Notes: a model not told the origin generated them from the letters alone. 64,000 bases of DNA from CAVONV01 sp963697355 (GCA_963697355.1 CAVONV010000025.1:106778-170777); one strand, 5' to 3'. Numbered from the stretch's first letter, positions 10,174-19,078 are shown. Made by a program: numbers and translations.

Positions 10174-10192
10174 CTGATATCTAATATATCAG
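10174..10192. promoter_or_regulatory. Palindromic operator for the GntR regulator
   Basis: CTGATAT - CTAAT - ATATCAG is a perfect 7-bp inverted repeat with a 5-bp spacer. It lies 20 bp upstream of the gntR start and 78 bp before the divergent polysaccharide deacetylase gene. Size and symmetry fit GntR-family sites. Binding is inferred. Confidence 0.65.
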
Positions 10193-10270
10193 ATCGCGGT
10201 CGGGGGCTCAAGTGGTTAGAATAGGGGGACTTTCGCATGGCGAGACCGGCGGAATCAGAGGTATTGAAAG

Positions 10271-11239
10271 ATGCCGTGGAATTTTCTTGCGTTTCTTTTG
10301 TTGGGATGGGTTTCCGTGGCCAGCGGGCAGAATGCGTCCCGAACGCTCACATTGACTGTTGATGACGTCCCGGTCGTCAAGGGTGAGGGTCTCGAATCAC
10401 TTCAGCTAGTAACCGAACGTATTCTAGAGACGCTCGAGCGACATCACACCCCTGCTATCGGCTTCGTCAACGAAGGAAGAATCTACGTGCGTGACGAAGT
10501 AGACGAACGGATCCACGCTCTCGAGAGCTGGTTGGAAGCGGGAATGATTCTCGGTAACCACACGTACTCGCACCTGTCGCTCCATGATGTGCCTCTGGCA
10601 AGGTACGAGGATGATGTCATCAAGGGTGAAGTCATTACGCGTCGCATCATGGAAGAACGAGGGCTGAAACTGCGGCACTTCAGGTATCCCTACACCAACA
10701 CAGGCTCGACCGTCGAGATCAAACGGGCCTTCGAGACGTTTCTCAAGGAGCGGGACTATGAAGTGGCCCCTTTCACGGTGGACACCGCCGACTATATCTT
10801 CGACGCGATCTATGCGAGAGCGCTCGCCGATCAAGACTCCGAGCTGGCCGAACGAGTACGTGCTGCGTATCTAGACTATACGGACACCGTGTTCGAATTC
10901 TGCGAAAAACTCTCGACGCGTCTGTTCGGCTACGAGATTCCTCAGATTCTTTTGATACACGCGAATCGTGTCAACGCTGACAGTTTGGGAGATGTGATCG
11001 AACGGCTCGAGAAGCGCGGCTACCAGTTCATTTCCCTTGACGAGGCGTTGCGAGACGCAGCCTATCTGACACCCGATGAGTTCGTTGGCCCCATGGGCCC
11101 CTCGTGGCTTCATCGCTGGAGTCTGAATAAAGGTATCCCCATGAAGGAAATCAACGGCAAGTGGTTTCCAGCAACATTGCTTGAGGAGCCGGATCCGCCG
11201 AAGTTTTTTCTGGAACTATACGGAGAGCTCAGCAAATGA
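10271..11239 (+). CDS. Secreted polysaccharide deacetylase (NodB-like)
   Basis: 322 residues with a signal peptide (hydrophobic up to SVASGQ, residue ~20). NodB motifs are visible: the paired Asp in LTVDDVPV, the metal-binding His pair in NHTYSHLSLHD (HxxxH), and RYPYTNTG. The family removes acetyl groups from chitin, peptidoglycan or related polymers outside the cell. The C-terminal third (from the SLDEAL segment) is typical of a subgroup ending in an extra helical region. The stop codon overlaps the start of the TrpF-like gene (ATGA), so the two are translated together. It is divergent from the gntR operon and shares the operator region. Confidence 0.85.
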   Translation: MPWNFLAFLLLGWVSVASGQNASRTLTLTVDDVPVVKGEGLESLQLVTERILETLERHHTPAIGFVNEGRIYVRDEVDERIHALESWLEAGMILGNHTYSHLSLHDVPLARYEDDVIKGEVITRRIMEERGLKLRHFRYPYTNTGSTVEIKRAFETFLKERDYEVAPFTVDTADYIFDAIYARALADQDSELAERVRAAYLDYTDTVFEFCEKLSTRLFGYEIPQILLIHANRVNADSLGDVIERLEKRGYQFISLDEALRDAAYLTPDEFVGPMGPSWLHRWSLNKGIPMKEINGKWFPATLLEEPDPPKFFLELYGELSK

Positions 11240-11889
11240 CTATTCCCCGTATCAAGATTTGCTGCATACAGAGTGTCGAAGAAGCGGCTCTAGCGATCCG
11301 TTGGGGGGCCTCGGCGTTGGGTTTGGTCTCCGAAATGCCTAGCGGTCCCGGTGTCATTTCCGAGGACCGAATTACAGAGATTGCTGGAACGGCCCCGCCG
11401 GGCGTGTCGACTTTCCTACTGACGGCCAAGACCGATGTACCCGCGATCGTCGCTCAACAACGGCGCACCGGCGTCGATACCTTGCAGCTCGTTGACGAGC
11501 TGGCGTCAGGGGCGCATGAGGCACTTCGACGCTCGCTGCCGGGTGTACGACTCGTTCAAGTCATCCATGTCGTCGACGAAGGTTCCGTGGAACAGGCGAA
11601 GGCCGTCGCGCCCCATGTCGATGCCATTTTGTTGGATTCGGGCAATCCTAACTTGTCCGTCAAAGAGCTCGGTGGAACGGGAAGAACGCACGACTGGACG
11701 GTCAGTCGCAAGATTCGGGAAGCCATCGACAAACCACTCTTCCTCGCGGGAGGATTGAATTCATCCAACGTGCGTGAGGCCTTCGAAAAAGTCGCTCCTT
11801 ACGGAATCGACATTTGCAGTGGGGTACGAACCGACGGCCACCTCGATAAAGCCAAGCTTCAGTCCTTCGTTAGGAACGCGAACGGTTGA
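11236..11889 (+). CDS. Phosphoribosylanthranilate isomerase-like (TrpF family) TIM-barrel protein
   Basis: 217 residues. The barrel shows RIKICCIQSVEEA at strand 1 (TrpF normally KICG), DTLQLVDEL, DAILLDSGN at strand 5/6, LAGGLNSSNV and GIDICSGVR, the phosphate-binding end. The catalytic Cys of strand 1 and the Asp of strand 6 appear kept. TrpF isomerises phosphoribosylanthranilate in tryptophan synthesis, but no other trp gene is near and the partner is a secreted deacetylase. A paralogue with a different substrate is therefore possible. Translation is coupled to the preceding gene. Confidence 0.7.
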   Translation: MTIPRIKICCIQSVEEAALAIRWGASALGLVSEMPSGPGVISEDRITEIAGTAPPGVSTFLLTAKTDVPAIVAQQRRTGVDTLQLVDELASGAHEALRRSLPGVRLVQVIHVVDEGSVEQAKAVAPHVDAILLDSGNPNLSVKELGGTGRTHDWTVSRKIREAIDKPLFLAGGLNSSNVREAFEKVAPYGIDICSGVRTDGHLDKAKLQSFVRNANG

Positions 11890-11902
11890 GCCGTCGTCAG
11901 GC

Positions 11903-12598
11903 TCACTCTCTGGCGCCCGCATCTCGAAGCATGCGTGCGATCTCGTGGTGCTCGTGGCGCTCCGCGCCGATGAGTGCCGTCCAGCCGTTGCTGGCTCGCT
12001 GATTGACGTCCGCCCCAGACTTCAACAACGAGGTGACGATTTCGGCGTGGCCCCCTTTAGCCGCCTCCAACAATGCAAAATTCCCGGCATTCGACTGAAG
12101 GTTCGGGTCCGCGCCCGCAGTCAATAGCTCACGAGCCGCCTGCGTTTTCCCTTCCGCCGCTGCGGCAATCAAGGCCGTTCGACCGTGCGAGGTCTTGCCG
12201 TTCACATTGGCTCCCGATTGGAGGAGGAAGTGGACGATTTCAGTGCGGCCGCGAGCCGCCGCGATCATGAGGGGAGTCTCTCCGTTTGATGAGCGCGCAT
12301 TCACATTGGCGCCAGCTGCAACCTTCGCTCTAACTTCGTCTAACTGTCCTTGCTCCACGGTCTTTGCCAACTCGAGGTCGAGATCCGTTGTTTCCGCAGG
12401 ATGGACCTTCGTCTCACCATGCCCGATCCCGAGCTTGTCCTTCGCGGAACCGACAACGCTCTCGACTCCGTCCTTTGCTCCGTCGATGACATCACCTACG
12501 CCACCAGGCAGCATGTCACCGACATCCCCGAATTTTTCCGGGAAGAGCAAGAAGAGAATGAGGACGGCTACCGCGAGCACAACGAACAAACGGAGCAT
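11903..12598 (-). CDS. Membrane-anchored ankyrin-repeat protein
   Basis: 231 residues. One N-terminal membrane segment (MLRLFVVLAVAVLILFLLF) is followed by a ~60-residue linker and about four ankyrin repeats from residue ~95 (repeated GETPLMIAA, GRTALIAAA, NFALLEAA, GWTALIGA). Ankyrin repeats bind other proteins; no enzymatic motif is seen. A near-palindrome identical in 11 of 12 bases to the MarR-gene operator lies 187 bp upstream (12785-12796), so the neighbouring MarR protein may regulate it. Confidence 0.85.
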   Translation of the reverse strand: MLRLFVVLAVAVLILFLLFPEKFGDVGDMLPGGVGDVIDGAKDGVESVVGSAKDKLGIGHGETKVHPAETTDLDLELAKTVEQGQLDEVRAKVAAGANVNARSSNGETPLMIAAARGRTEIVHFLLQSGANVNGKTSHGRTALIAAAAEGKTQAARELLTAGADPNLQSNAGNFALLEAAKGGHAEIVTSLLKSGADVNQRASNGWTALIGAERHEHHEIARMLRDAGARE

Positions 12599-12784
12599 AG
12601 CTTCAATATTACCTCACATAGGAATACAACGCCCAGACGCAAGCTCCTCACGATCAATCTCCACGAAGCCACCGGCATCGAGGCAGAGCCGGCGCGGCCG
12701 CGCGGAGTCGAACGCAAGCTTTGGAGTGGTTGGAGCACAAGTTGGGAAGTGATTTGTTCGGTTGTTTTTGACACTGGCATCGCC

Positions 12785-12796
12785 TTGTATATGCAA
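12785..12796. promoter_or_regulatory. Second MarR-type operator (TTGTATATGCAA)
   Basis: This 12-mer differs at one base from the perfect palindrome in front of the marR gene. It sits between the marR stop and the ankyrin gene start, on the upstream side of the latter. Confidence 0.5.
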
Positions 12797-12814
12797 ACAT
12801 CTGCCGAAATTTTT

Positions 12815-13270
12815 TTAGCGGCCGGCTTCCATCTCTTTTGAAAGGCCCTGCAGCAGCTCCACGCCCGTATCCCCCAGAATAGCGGCGGACTTCCCCTGTG
12901 CATCTTTCCAGGCAGGATAGGCGCGGCGGAGCAAACTCTTCCCATGGGTGGTTAGTTGGAACGGATGGGCACGGCCATCGTTGTCATCCAGGATCTCGAT
13001 CCATCCCTTGGCTCGCATCCGTTCCACGTTGCGGGAGAGCGTCGACGTATCCAGCTTCAAGATCTGACAGACCTCGGCTGGACGGGCGCGACCGAGCTTT
13101 TGAACTACCACTAAAATGTTCATTTGACTGACCTTGAGCCCCAGTGGTCGAAGTGCTTCATCGTAGACATGGGTGATGACTCGGTTGAGAAGTCGCGCTC
13201 GGACAGCCAGGCAATTTTCGGCGATGTCCTCGACATGCTGGGCCAACTCTCGGTCTTTCCTCAGCGCCAT
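12815..13270 (-). CDS. MarR-family transcriptional regulator
   Basis: 151 residues. The winged helix-turn-helix reads PAEVCQILKLDTSTLSRNVERMRAKGWIE, followed by the wing DDNDGRAHPFQLTTHGK. MarR proteins are dimers that usually repress their own promoter until a small ligand binds. A perfect 12-bp palindrome 7 bp before the ATG at 13270 is the obvious operator, and a second copy precedes the downstream ankyrin gene. The ligand is not apparent. The M14 peptidase gene diverges from it 165 bp away, outside the palindrome. Confidence 0.88.
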   Translation of the reverse strand: MALRKDRELAQHVEDIAENCLAVRARLLNRVITHVYDEALRPLGLKVSQMNILVVVQKLGRARPAEVCQILKLDTSTLSRNVERMRAKGWIEILDDNDGRAHPFQLTTHGKSLLRRAYPAWKDAQGKSAAILGDTGVELLQGLSKEMEAGR

Positions 13271-13277
13271 ATTTTAA

Positions 13278-13289
13278 TTGTATATACAA
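13278..13289. promoter_or_regulatory. Perfect 12-bp palindrome, MarR operator
   Basis: TTGTATATACAA, self-complementary, 7 bp upstream of the marR start codon. It is placed to block transcription or initiation of its own gene. Confidence 0.65.
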
Positions 13290-13454
13290 AGACAGGGCAT
13301 GTCAAGGGGCGCCCCATCTTTTTCGATCTACAACCTGGAACGTGATAAAAAGTAGGTCGAGCAAGCGAACGATCCTAGCAGACGATGTGGTTGAAGCTTA
13401 CTGTTCGAAGTTGCTCTCGTTGAATCACCCGTTCCATGTCAAAGGAGTACACCT

Positions 13455-15209
13455 ATGATGACCAAGCTTGCGAGAGCCCTAACCATCGCGCTCGCCATTT
13501 CCTCGATGCTCCCGGTAGCCTTCGCTAGCCAGGATATCCAAACCCCGGGAGAACAAACGAAATTCCAGGCCGGGCCCACCATGTACGACGACTTGATGGA
13601 GTTCGTCTACGAATTGGATTCGAAGAGCGACCTGATGCAGGTCAAGAAAGTCACTCAGACGCTTCGGGGCCGAGACGTGGTGCTTTGTGTCATGTCCAAT
13701 CCTCCCATCTACCAGCCTTCGGACATCATGGGCTCCGACAAGCCCATCGTTCTCATCGTCAACAACGTCCACGGCAGTGAGGTTGCGGGGCGGGAAGCCA
13801 GTCTCATCCTCATGCGGGATCTTCTGTTCGGGGAACTACGGCCTCTTCTCGACAGGGTTGTCGTCCTCAATATCCCCACCATCAATCCCGATGGATCCGA
13901 AGTCGGAAGGCGGACCAACGAGCAAGGCCTCGACATGAACCGGGACTACCTCAAGCTCGAGTCGCAGGAGATCCAGGCTCTCGTCACGAAGGTCCTTACC
14001 GATTGGCAGCCCGACATCCACGTCGATACCCACCACGGCGGAACGGCACCCTACACCCTGACCTATCAGACCATCATGAATCCCGCCGGTGACGAAGGAA
14101 TCATGAAACTGGCCAACGAGATGATCGTTCCCCGCATCCGCAAGGAGCTCCGGGCCGAAGACTACGATGGCTTTTGGTATTCAGGTCCTCGTACGGTGGA
14201 TGGCAAAGCCGGATGGGGACCCACTTCTGTCGAACCGCGCAAGCAGCACGTTTATTCCGGGCTTTCCAACATCGTGGACTTTCTCTTCGAGACCCCTTCC
14301 GGGACGCACCGCGTCATCGAGAACGGCACCAAGGTCGTTCCCGTTCCCGAAGAGGAAAAGTTCAAGCACCAAGTTCGCGGTGAATACATCGGTGAGCGAG
14401 AGTTGATTCGGTTTGCCGCCGACGAGCCTGCGCTTCTTCGACGCACCGTGCGGGAAGCCAAAGAGCGGGCCACCAAACTGGGGGCTGACGATACCGACGA
14501 CGATCAAATCGTCCTCGACTACATACAAGTTGCCAAGATGGAAGAGCAGATCTGGCGGGATACGAAATGGGAAGAGCGGCAAGGTCAGGAAGGCGACCCC
14601 TCTTCTTCTATGGATCGAGAAGGTCCCGTGGAATACGAGCTCCTGAATCTTCCCGTTTTCACCAAGTTCGAGCCCACTCGAACCACGACACGACCTTGGG
14701 GTTACATGTTGCCGCCGCAAATGGCGACCGTTGTTCCGCTACTGCTCGAGCACGACATCACGATCCAGAAGCTGATTGAGCCGGTGAGTCTGGAAGTCGA
14801 AGCTTACTACGCTACGGAAATGACCAACGAGGAGTATTTCCAGGGTCACTACTTGAACAAAGTCAAAGCCGTCAAGAAGACGGAAACCATCGATTTCCCG
14901 GTGGGGTCTTTCTTCGTTCCGGCCGGCCAACCCAAGTCGAATCTGATTTGCTACATCTTCGAGCCGGAGACGGATGACAACCTCATAACTTGGGGTTTCC
15001 TCGATACCTACCTACAAGCGATGGACGAGGAAGGAACCAAGAAGTACATCGAGCGAATGACCCGAATGCGGGCTAGGTTCGAAGGCTCCGATGCGCCGGC
15101 GCCTCCGGGACAACCCATCCCAATGTACCGCTTGATGAAGAAGACGGAAATCAAGGGACCTCTGGCCGAACCGTTCAACACCAACGAACGCAATCAGTAC
15201 ACGAGATAA
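13455..15209 (+). CDS. Secreted M14-family zinc carboxypeptidase
   Basis: 584 residues. AAAGGAG lies 7 bp before the first of two tandem ATGs. A signal peptide ends near AFASQ (residue 26). The zinc-binding HxxE is His106-Gly-Ser-Glu109 (NNVHGSEVAGREA), the third ligand is in DIHVDTHHGG, and DGSEVGRRTNEQGLDMNRDY is the substrate-binding stretch of M14 enzymes. The long C-terminal part is typical of the D,L- or large-substrate secreted M14 subgroup. It removes C-terminal residues from peptides outside the cell. A strong hairpin follows the stop. The gene stands alone. Confidence 0.88.
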   Translation: MMTKLARALTIALAISSMLPVAFASQDIQTPGEQTKFQAGPTMYDDLMEFVYELDSKSDLMQVKKVTQTLRGRDVVLCVMSNPPIYQPSDIMGSDKPIVLIVNNVHGSEVAGREASLILMRDLLFGELRPLLDRVVVLNIPTINPDGSEVGRRTNEQGLDMNRDYLKLESQEIQALVTKVLTDWQPDIHVDTHHGGTAPYTLTYQTIMNPAGDEGIMKLANEMIVPRIRKELRAEDYDGFWYSGPRTVDGKAGWGPTSVEPRKQHVYSGLSNIVDFLFETPSGTHRVIENGTKVVPVPEEEKFKHQVRGEYIGERELIRFAADEPALLRRTVREAKERATKLGADDTDDDQIVLDYIQVAKMEEQIWRDTKWEERQGQEGDPSSSMDREGPVEYELLNLPVFTKFEPTRTTTRPWGYMLPPQMATVVPLLLEHDITIQKLIEPVSLEVEAYYATEMTNEEYFQGHYLNKVKAVKKTETIDFPVGSFFVPAGQPKSNLICYIFEPETDDNLITWGFLDTYLQAMDEEGTKKYIERMTRMRARFEGSDAPAPPGQPIPMYRLMKKTEIKGPLAEPFNTNERNQYTR

Positions 15210-15223
15210 GCTCCCACCCACGT

Positions 15224-15257
15224 CCCTCCCCCCGAGCGACTTTGTTCGGGGAGAGGG
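15224..15257 (+). terminator. GC-rich hairpin after the M14 peptidase gene
   Basis: CCCTCCCCCCGA at 15224-15235 pairs with TCGGGGAGAGGG at 15246-15257 around a 10-base loop. No U-run follows, so it is a terminator-like hairpin rather than a classic intrinsic terminator. Confidence 0.5.
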
Positions 15258-15301
15258 ATGCCCCATTGCCTTTCTCGAGAGTGGACGTTACATAACCGAC
15301 G

Positions 15302-15836
15302 ATGGCGATAACCGCCGAGCTTCCTCCAACGCTTCAAGAAGCCGCAGGTCGATGGACCGAAGTCTGGGGCTGTCCGGGTCTAGAGAAGCGCACCGAGATT
15401 CTCATTCAGCTCCCGGTTTCGCGGGGGACTCGGACGCGCCTACCTCGAAAGACGACAGGTAAGGCTATCGACGAAGCTCCTGAACGAGGAGCGCGAGTTT
15501 CTAGAGGAAGCCCTATGTCACGAGTTGGCGCACATTGCCGTCTGCGAGCTGAACGACAAGAGGTGCCGACCTCACGGGACCGAATGGAAACAGCTCATGC
15601 GAGCCGTGGGATTCGAGCCTCGCACACGGATTCCAGTTAACGGCGCTCCACCTCTCGTTCGGCGAAAACGGCGACGGCGATACTTGTACCTCCACCGCTG
15701 CCCCGTCTGCCAGGCCGAACGCACTGCCCGCCGCGCCGTCCGACAGTGGCGATGCGTGAGCTGTGTCGAGGCCGGGCTCGACGGCTCACTCGAGATCTGG
15801 CGACGACCGGAACGCCGCGGTTGGCTGTGGCGGTAG
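15302..15836 (+). pseudogene. SprT-like zinc metalloprotease with zinc ribbon, one frameshift
   Basis: The active-site helix CHELAHIAVCEL (HExxH) is followed by the third-ligand region RCRPHGTEWKQLM. A C-terminal zinc ribbon (CPVCQAERTARR...RCVSC) follows. The N-terminal half is in frame 2 and the rest in frame 3; they join at GCGGGGGACTCGG (~15420-15428), a run of five G. Read across it, the line GLGRAYLERRQVRLSTKLLN matches the paralogue at 56.9 kb (SLGRCFPERKLIRLAEQLL). SprT-like (SprT/Spartan fold) proteases are linked to DNA-protein crosslink repair in other organisms; the bacterial role is little known. A homopolymer calling error is a real possibility. Confidence 0.7.
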
Positions 15837-16001
15837 GTCGATCTAATCAAGCTCAGAACAATCGGGGAGCGGGTACTGCCCAGATGGAATGCTCGCCCAC
15901 CATCGGGTAGAGGCGTCTTCCTCTGTGGACGAACCGAGCCACCGTGAATACAGTCAATCTGACCTCATCGTGACCGATTTTACAGGCAAATCAACCTTGC
16001 A

Positions 16002-17117
16002 TTAAGAAGGACCCAGCTCGACCAGGTCAAACTGGCATTCCGTGCAGATTCTGGCACGATCGCGATATTCCATCTCGCAGACGGGGCAGAACCGAGCGGC
16101 GACCGGGTCTTTACGCACCGGCGGGAGAAGCGCCTCGGGCTCGGACACTTCGACCAGTGGCAGGAGCGCCAGAATCGCTTGTCGGCGCCGCTCCCAGTAT
16201 TCCAGCCAGGATGGGTCCGTGCAGCTCTTCAACGCATGGGTTATGCCGTAGAGCTCTGCCCGAAAGACCGACAGGAGCCCATCACGACGCAATGTCGATG
16301 CGGCGACCGTCAAATAGTCATAGCCGCCAAAGATCTCCCGCGTCATTTTGCTGGCCGCGTGGATGGCTGCAGGAGGATAGAGCAGAAACCAAAGGAGCTG
16401 ACTGAAGTCCACGTTGAAACCCGCGTCTTGCATCTTGCGGTTTAGGCGGTAGCCCGTTAGGACAACCGCACCGTCAGCTACCAACAGCAGGCCGAGCCAC
16501 AAGATCAATGTTTGAGTACTGATCCAATCGGTGTAGACCATCAAGGGGAGGAAGAGCAGCAGCAAATAGAAAACGACACTGCACATGGAGGTCAACCATC
16601 CCAAAGGCCTTTCGATGGATTCTCGGAGTTGAATCAGACTATCCAGGTCAAAACTCCTCCAATATTTCCGCTCGAGAGCTATCCTCCTTTGATCGTATGG
16701 GAGGTCACATAACTCTTGAATCTCTTCGACGATAGCCGAGGCGAAGCGGTTCGAAGGTAAGCGCGTGCTCGTCTCCTCGCTCCAATGAACGGTCGCGTCA
16801 TCCCGACGCAGCTCCGTCAGTTCGTCGTAGGAGAAAAGCTCGAAGCTCTCACGTTCATAGAGCGCGGCCTCGGTGGGATTTCGTTCGCTGAGAACGTAGA
16901 CGCCCGAGGCGGTGACGCCGATGGGAATCCGGTGAGACAGATAACTTCGAGTGAAGGGAAACAGGCCTAGGAAGCGCAGCCCGCTTCCCTTGATCGAGAA
17001 ACGTTCGCCAAGAAGTGAGACAAAGACAACGTGAAGGGGTTTCAGAAACGCGAGGCCTTCCACAACGCACAGAAAGACCAGCAACGGAAACAGGTCTTGT
17101 AGTGTTGTTAGAGGCAC
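16002..17117 (-). CDS. Membrane protein with C-terminal zinc ribbon, function unknown
   Basis: 371 residues. There is an N-terminal hydrophobic segment and two closely spaced membrane segments at about residues 175-220 (SVVFYLLLLFLPLMVY, LILWLGLLLVADGAVVLTG). The last 30 residues form a CxxC...CxxC zinc ribbon (FCPVCEMEYRDRARICTECQ). It is not recognised as a named family. It follows the DUF2167 gene by 30 bp on the same strand and is probably its operon partner. Confidence 0.7.
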   Translation of the reverse strand: MPLTTLQDLFPLLVFLCVVEGLAFLKPLHVVFVSLLGERFSIKGSGLRFLGLFPFTRSYLSHRIPIGVTASGVYVLSERNPTEAALYERESFELFSYDELTELRRDDATVHWSEETSTRLPSNRFASAIVEEIQELCDLPYDQRRIALERKYWRSFDLDSLIQLRESIERPLGWLTSMCSVVFYLLLLFLPLMVYTDWISTQTLILWLGLLLVADGAVVLTGYRLNRKMQDAGFNVDFSQLLWFLLYPPAAIHAASKMTREIFGGYDYLTVAASTLRRDGLLSVFRAELYGITHALKSCTDPSWLEYWERRRQAILALLPLVEVSEPEALLPPVRKDPVAARFCPVCEMEYRDRARICTECQFDLVELGPS

Positions 17118-17147
17118 TCGCGGTCAGTTCACCACCGAGACCCGCCG

Positions 17148-17693
17148 CTAGCGGCGAGGAAAACCCTGTTGCGGCATCCGAACGGTTTCGGGCCGACCAA
17201 AAAGACCCGACACGAGCCGCTTCAAGAAAGCGATAACCGCCAGGAACCCTACGACCACAAGCTTCCAGGCTTTAGCAAGAACCTTGAAAAGCCCTAGCTT
17301 GACAGCAGCCGCCCCAGCGCCCCCGGCGATCAAAGCCGTCAGCCCATAGCCTGCCAGCTTATCACCTTCGCGGAACTCTGCGTAGCGCTTTCCCTCGACG
17401 AACTGATACCCACCGAGCAGTTGTTCTACTTCCATCTTGTCCGCGGCGAGAGTCGAAGGGTCGGTGACCAACGTGGCCGACATATAGCCTTGCCGTCCCA
17501 GAAGCCGGACATTGTAGTTGACCGACTCGCCGCCGTCCTCGCTCTTACCTGTCACAGCCCAAACCAAGTTATTCGTCAGGGTATCGTAGCGCGGCTCCTC
17601 CGACCATCCGACGACATGAATCGGCGAGAATCCCTGCTCGACGCGGTACGTGTTCGCCTCTTCCGTTCCATCGGAAATACTCTTTAGAATCAC
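17148..17693 (-). CDS. DUF2167-like membrane protein, N-terminally short
   Basis: 181 residues. The text IHVVGWSEEPRYDTLTNNLV, VNYNVRLLGRQGYMSATLV and AGYGLTALIAGGAGAAAVKL followed by a hydrophobic C-terminus matches the C-terminal two thirds of DUF2167 proteins, which are usually near 300 residues with a signal peptide. The likely start is a GTG overlapping the aldolase stop (GTGA), so the missing N-terminal ~100 residues have either been lost or lie in a frame I cannot see. Function is unknown. It is in one operon with the aldolase and the zinc-ribbon protein. Confidence 0.65.
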   Translation of the reverse strand: MILKSISDGTEEANTYRVEQGFSPIHVVGWSEEPRYDTLTNNLVWAVTGKSEDGGESVNYNVRLLGRQGYMSATLVTDPSTLAADKMEVEQLLGGYQFVEGKRYAEFREGDKLAGYGLTALIAGGAGAAAVKLGLFKVLAKAWKLVVVGFLAVIAFLKRLVSGLFGRPETVRMPQQGFPRR

Positions 17694-18859
17694 GTCGGCA
17701 TCGACTCCTTGAACAGGTCGGCCAAGGTTGCGGCATTCGTCCGGTTCAACGTTGGATTGACGTTGACGACAAATCCGCCGAGCTCCTCGTTTGGGCCCGG
17801 CAGCAGGATCCCTTTCGACTTCAGTTTCTCGCGAAAGCGTTGAAGGTTCGTCCCCTTCACGATCACCTTGACGCGGTTGCTGCCGTTGGGGACCTTCTCG
17901 ATGCCAAACGAACTGTCCTTTTCGAGCAAGGCAAAAAACGCTTCGGCCGTTTCGACGGCTCGACTGAGCTCGGCCTCGAAGCCATCCAAGTAGTGAAGCA
18001 CCACGGCGGCATAGGGCCAGGCCTCCGGAAGACCACCACCAAACAAACGGCGAGTGTGATACATCTGGTCGATCACTTCGTTCGAGCCCGCCAAAATGGC
18101 GCCCGCGCCTGCATTGAAGTATTTCCAGAGGGACACATAGATCGTATCGAAATGGGAAGCGTACTCCTTGGGCGAGATGCCCGTGTACGCGGATGCCATA
18201 TAGATTCTCGCGCCGTCCAGGTGTGTCTTGACTCCCTGCTCTCTCGCGAACGAACAGATGTTTTTCATTTCCTCATAGTCAAAGAGCTCACCGAGGCGGC
18301 GGCGAACCGGCGATTCGATCACGATGACTCCTATCCCCGTCGTGACCCGCCCTGAGTCCGTTCGTTCCATCACAGCCTTCACGTCTTCCAGAGTAAAAGT
18401 TGCAGTCTCGGGGGCCAAGGGAACAAGGTTCAACTGGCTCAGCTGCTGCAGGCAATCGCCCGAGTCGTTATAGATATGACTGAGATTCTGGACGATGACG
18501 CGCGATCGGTTTCCTGCCAGGTTTCTCACCGCAATCTGATTGGCCAGCGTGCCGGTCGGAAAATAGATCGCGCGTTCTTTCCCCAGGGCCGCAGCCATTT
18601 TGACTTCCAGCTCTTCGACAACGCCTCCGCGCGAGTAGTAGTCCGCTTGAATGTCCTTGTCTTCCATGATGCTCTGGAGCACATGGATGTACTCCGCGGG
18701 AGAAAGCGACAGCCCATCCCCATAAAACTTCACGAGCTTCTGTTGTGATTCGAGCTCACCCGGATCATACCCTTCGACCGAAGCCACTCCGTCAGCCATT
18801 CCAAGCATCGGCGTAGCCGCCACCACCTTCATAAAATGTCTTCTATCTATGGATTCCAT
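17690..18859 (-). CDS. PLP-dependent beta-eliminating lyase / low-specificity threonine aldolase-like protein
   Basis: 389 residues. The N-terminus MESIDRRHFMKVVAATPMLG looks like a Tat-type or short signal, unusual for this cytosolic family. The fold-type I core has YFPTGTLANQIAVR, the PLP Asp in THLDGARIYMA and the probable PLP lysine in YVSLWKYFNAG (usually SLSKG). Family members split threonine or tryptophan-like side chains. The altered lysine context and apparent export suggest a different substrate or location. It is the first gene of an operon with the DUF2167 and zinc-ribbon proteins. Confidence 0.75.
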   Translation of the reverse strand: MESIDRRHFMKVVAATPMLGMADGVASVEGYDPGELESQQKLVKFYGDGLSLSPAEYIHVLQSIMEDKDIQADYYSRGGVVEELEVKMAAALGKERAIYFPTGTLANQIAVRNLAGNRSRVIVQNLSHIYNDSGDCLQQLSQLNLVPLAPETATFTLEDVKAVMERTDSGRVTTGIGVIVIESPVRRRLGELFDYEEMKNICSFAREQGVKTHLDGARIYMASAYTGISPKEYASHFDTIYVSLWKYFNAGAGAILAGSNEVIDQMYHTRRLFGGGLPEAWPYAAVVLHYLDGFEAELSRAVETAEAFFALLEKDSSFGIEKVPNGSNRVKVIVKGTNLQRFREKLKSKGILLPGPNEELGGFVVNVNPTLNRTNAATLADLFKESMPT

Positions 18860-18902
18860 CTTATGCCTCCAACCCCTCGGGAACCTTCTTCCCCGTCACG
18901 AC

Positions 18903-18985
18903 TTCCCCTGCCCGTTACCGAGCCCGCGCCCGCTTGACTTCGACAAACGACCCTCCGAGTCAACATCGCCACGATACGAAGCAAC
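18903..18985 (-). repeat. Fossil of the four-helix-bundle gene 3' end with hexamer tail
   Basis: Read on the minus strand it gives LRIVAMLTRRVVCRSQAGAG followed by Gly/Ser-rich text from CCCGAG-type units. This matches the end of the intact gene at 36.0-36.4 kb (LRMVAMLTRMVVGRNQSGSG). Nothing upstream of it continues the gene. Confidence 0.65.
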
Positions 18986-19078
18986 CGCTCACTTCCGGCT
19001 GGATACTTCGCCACACATTCCCCGTTTTCGTTCGCGTCTCCTAACGTTGCACGCTGTGTCAGTCATTTGGGCTCCAGC

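Noticed and set aside
12614..12796. Small minus-strand frame of 60 codons in front of the ankyrin gene
   Set aside because: It would start at a TTG inside the MarR-type palindrome, has no ribosome site and no recognised homologue. I treat it as leader.
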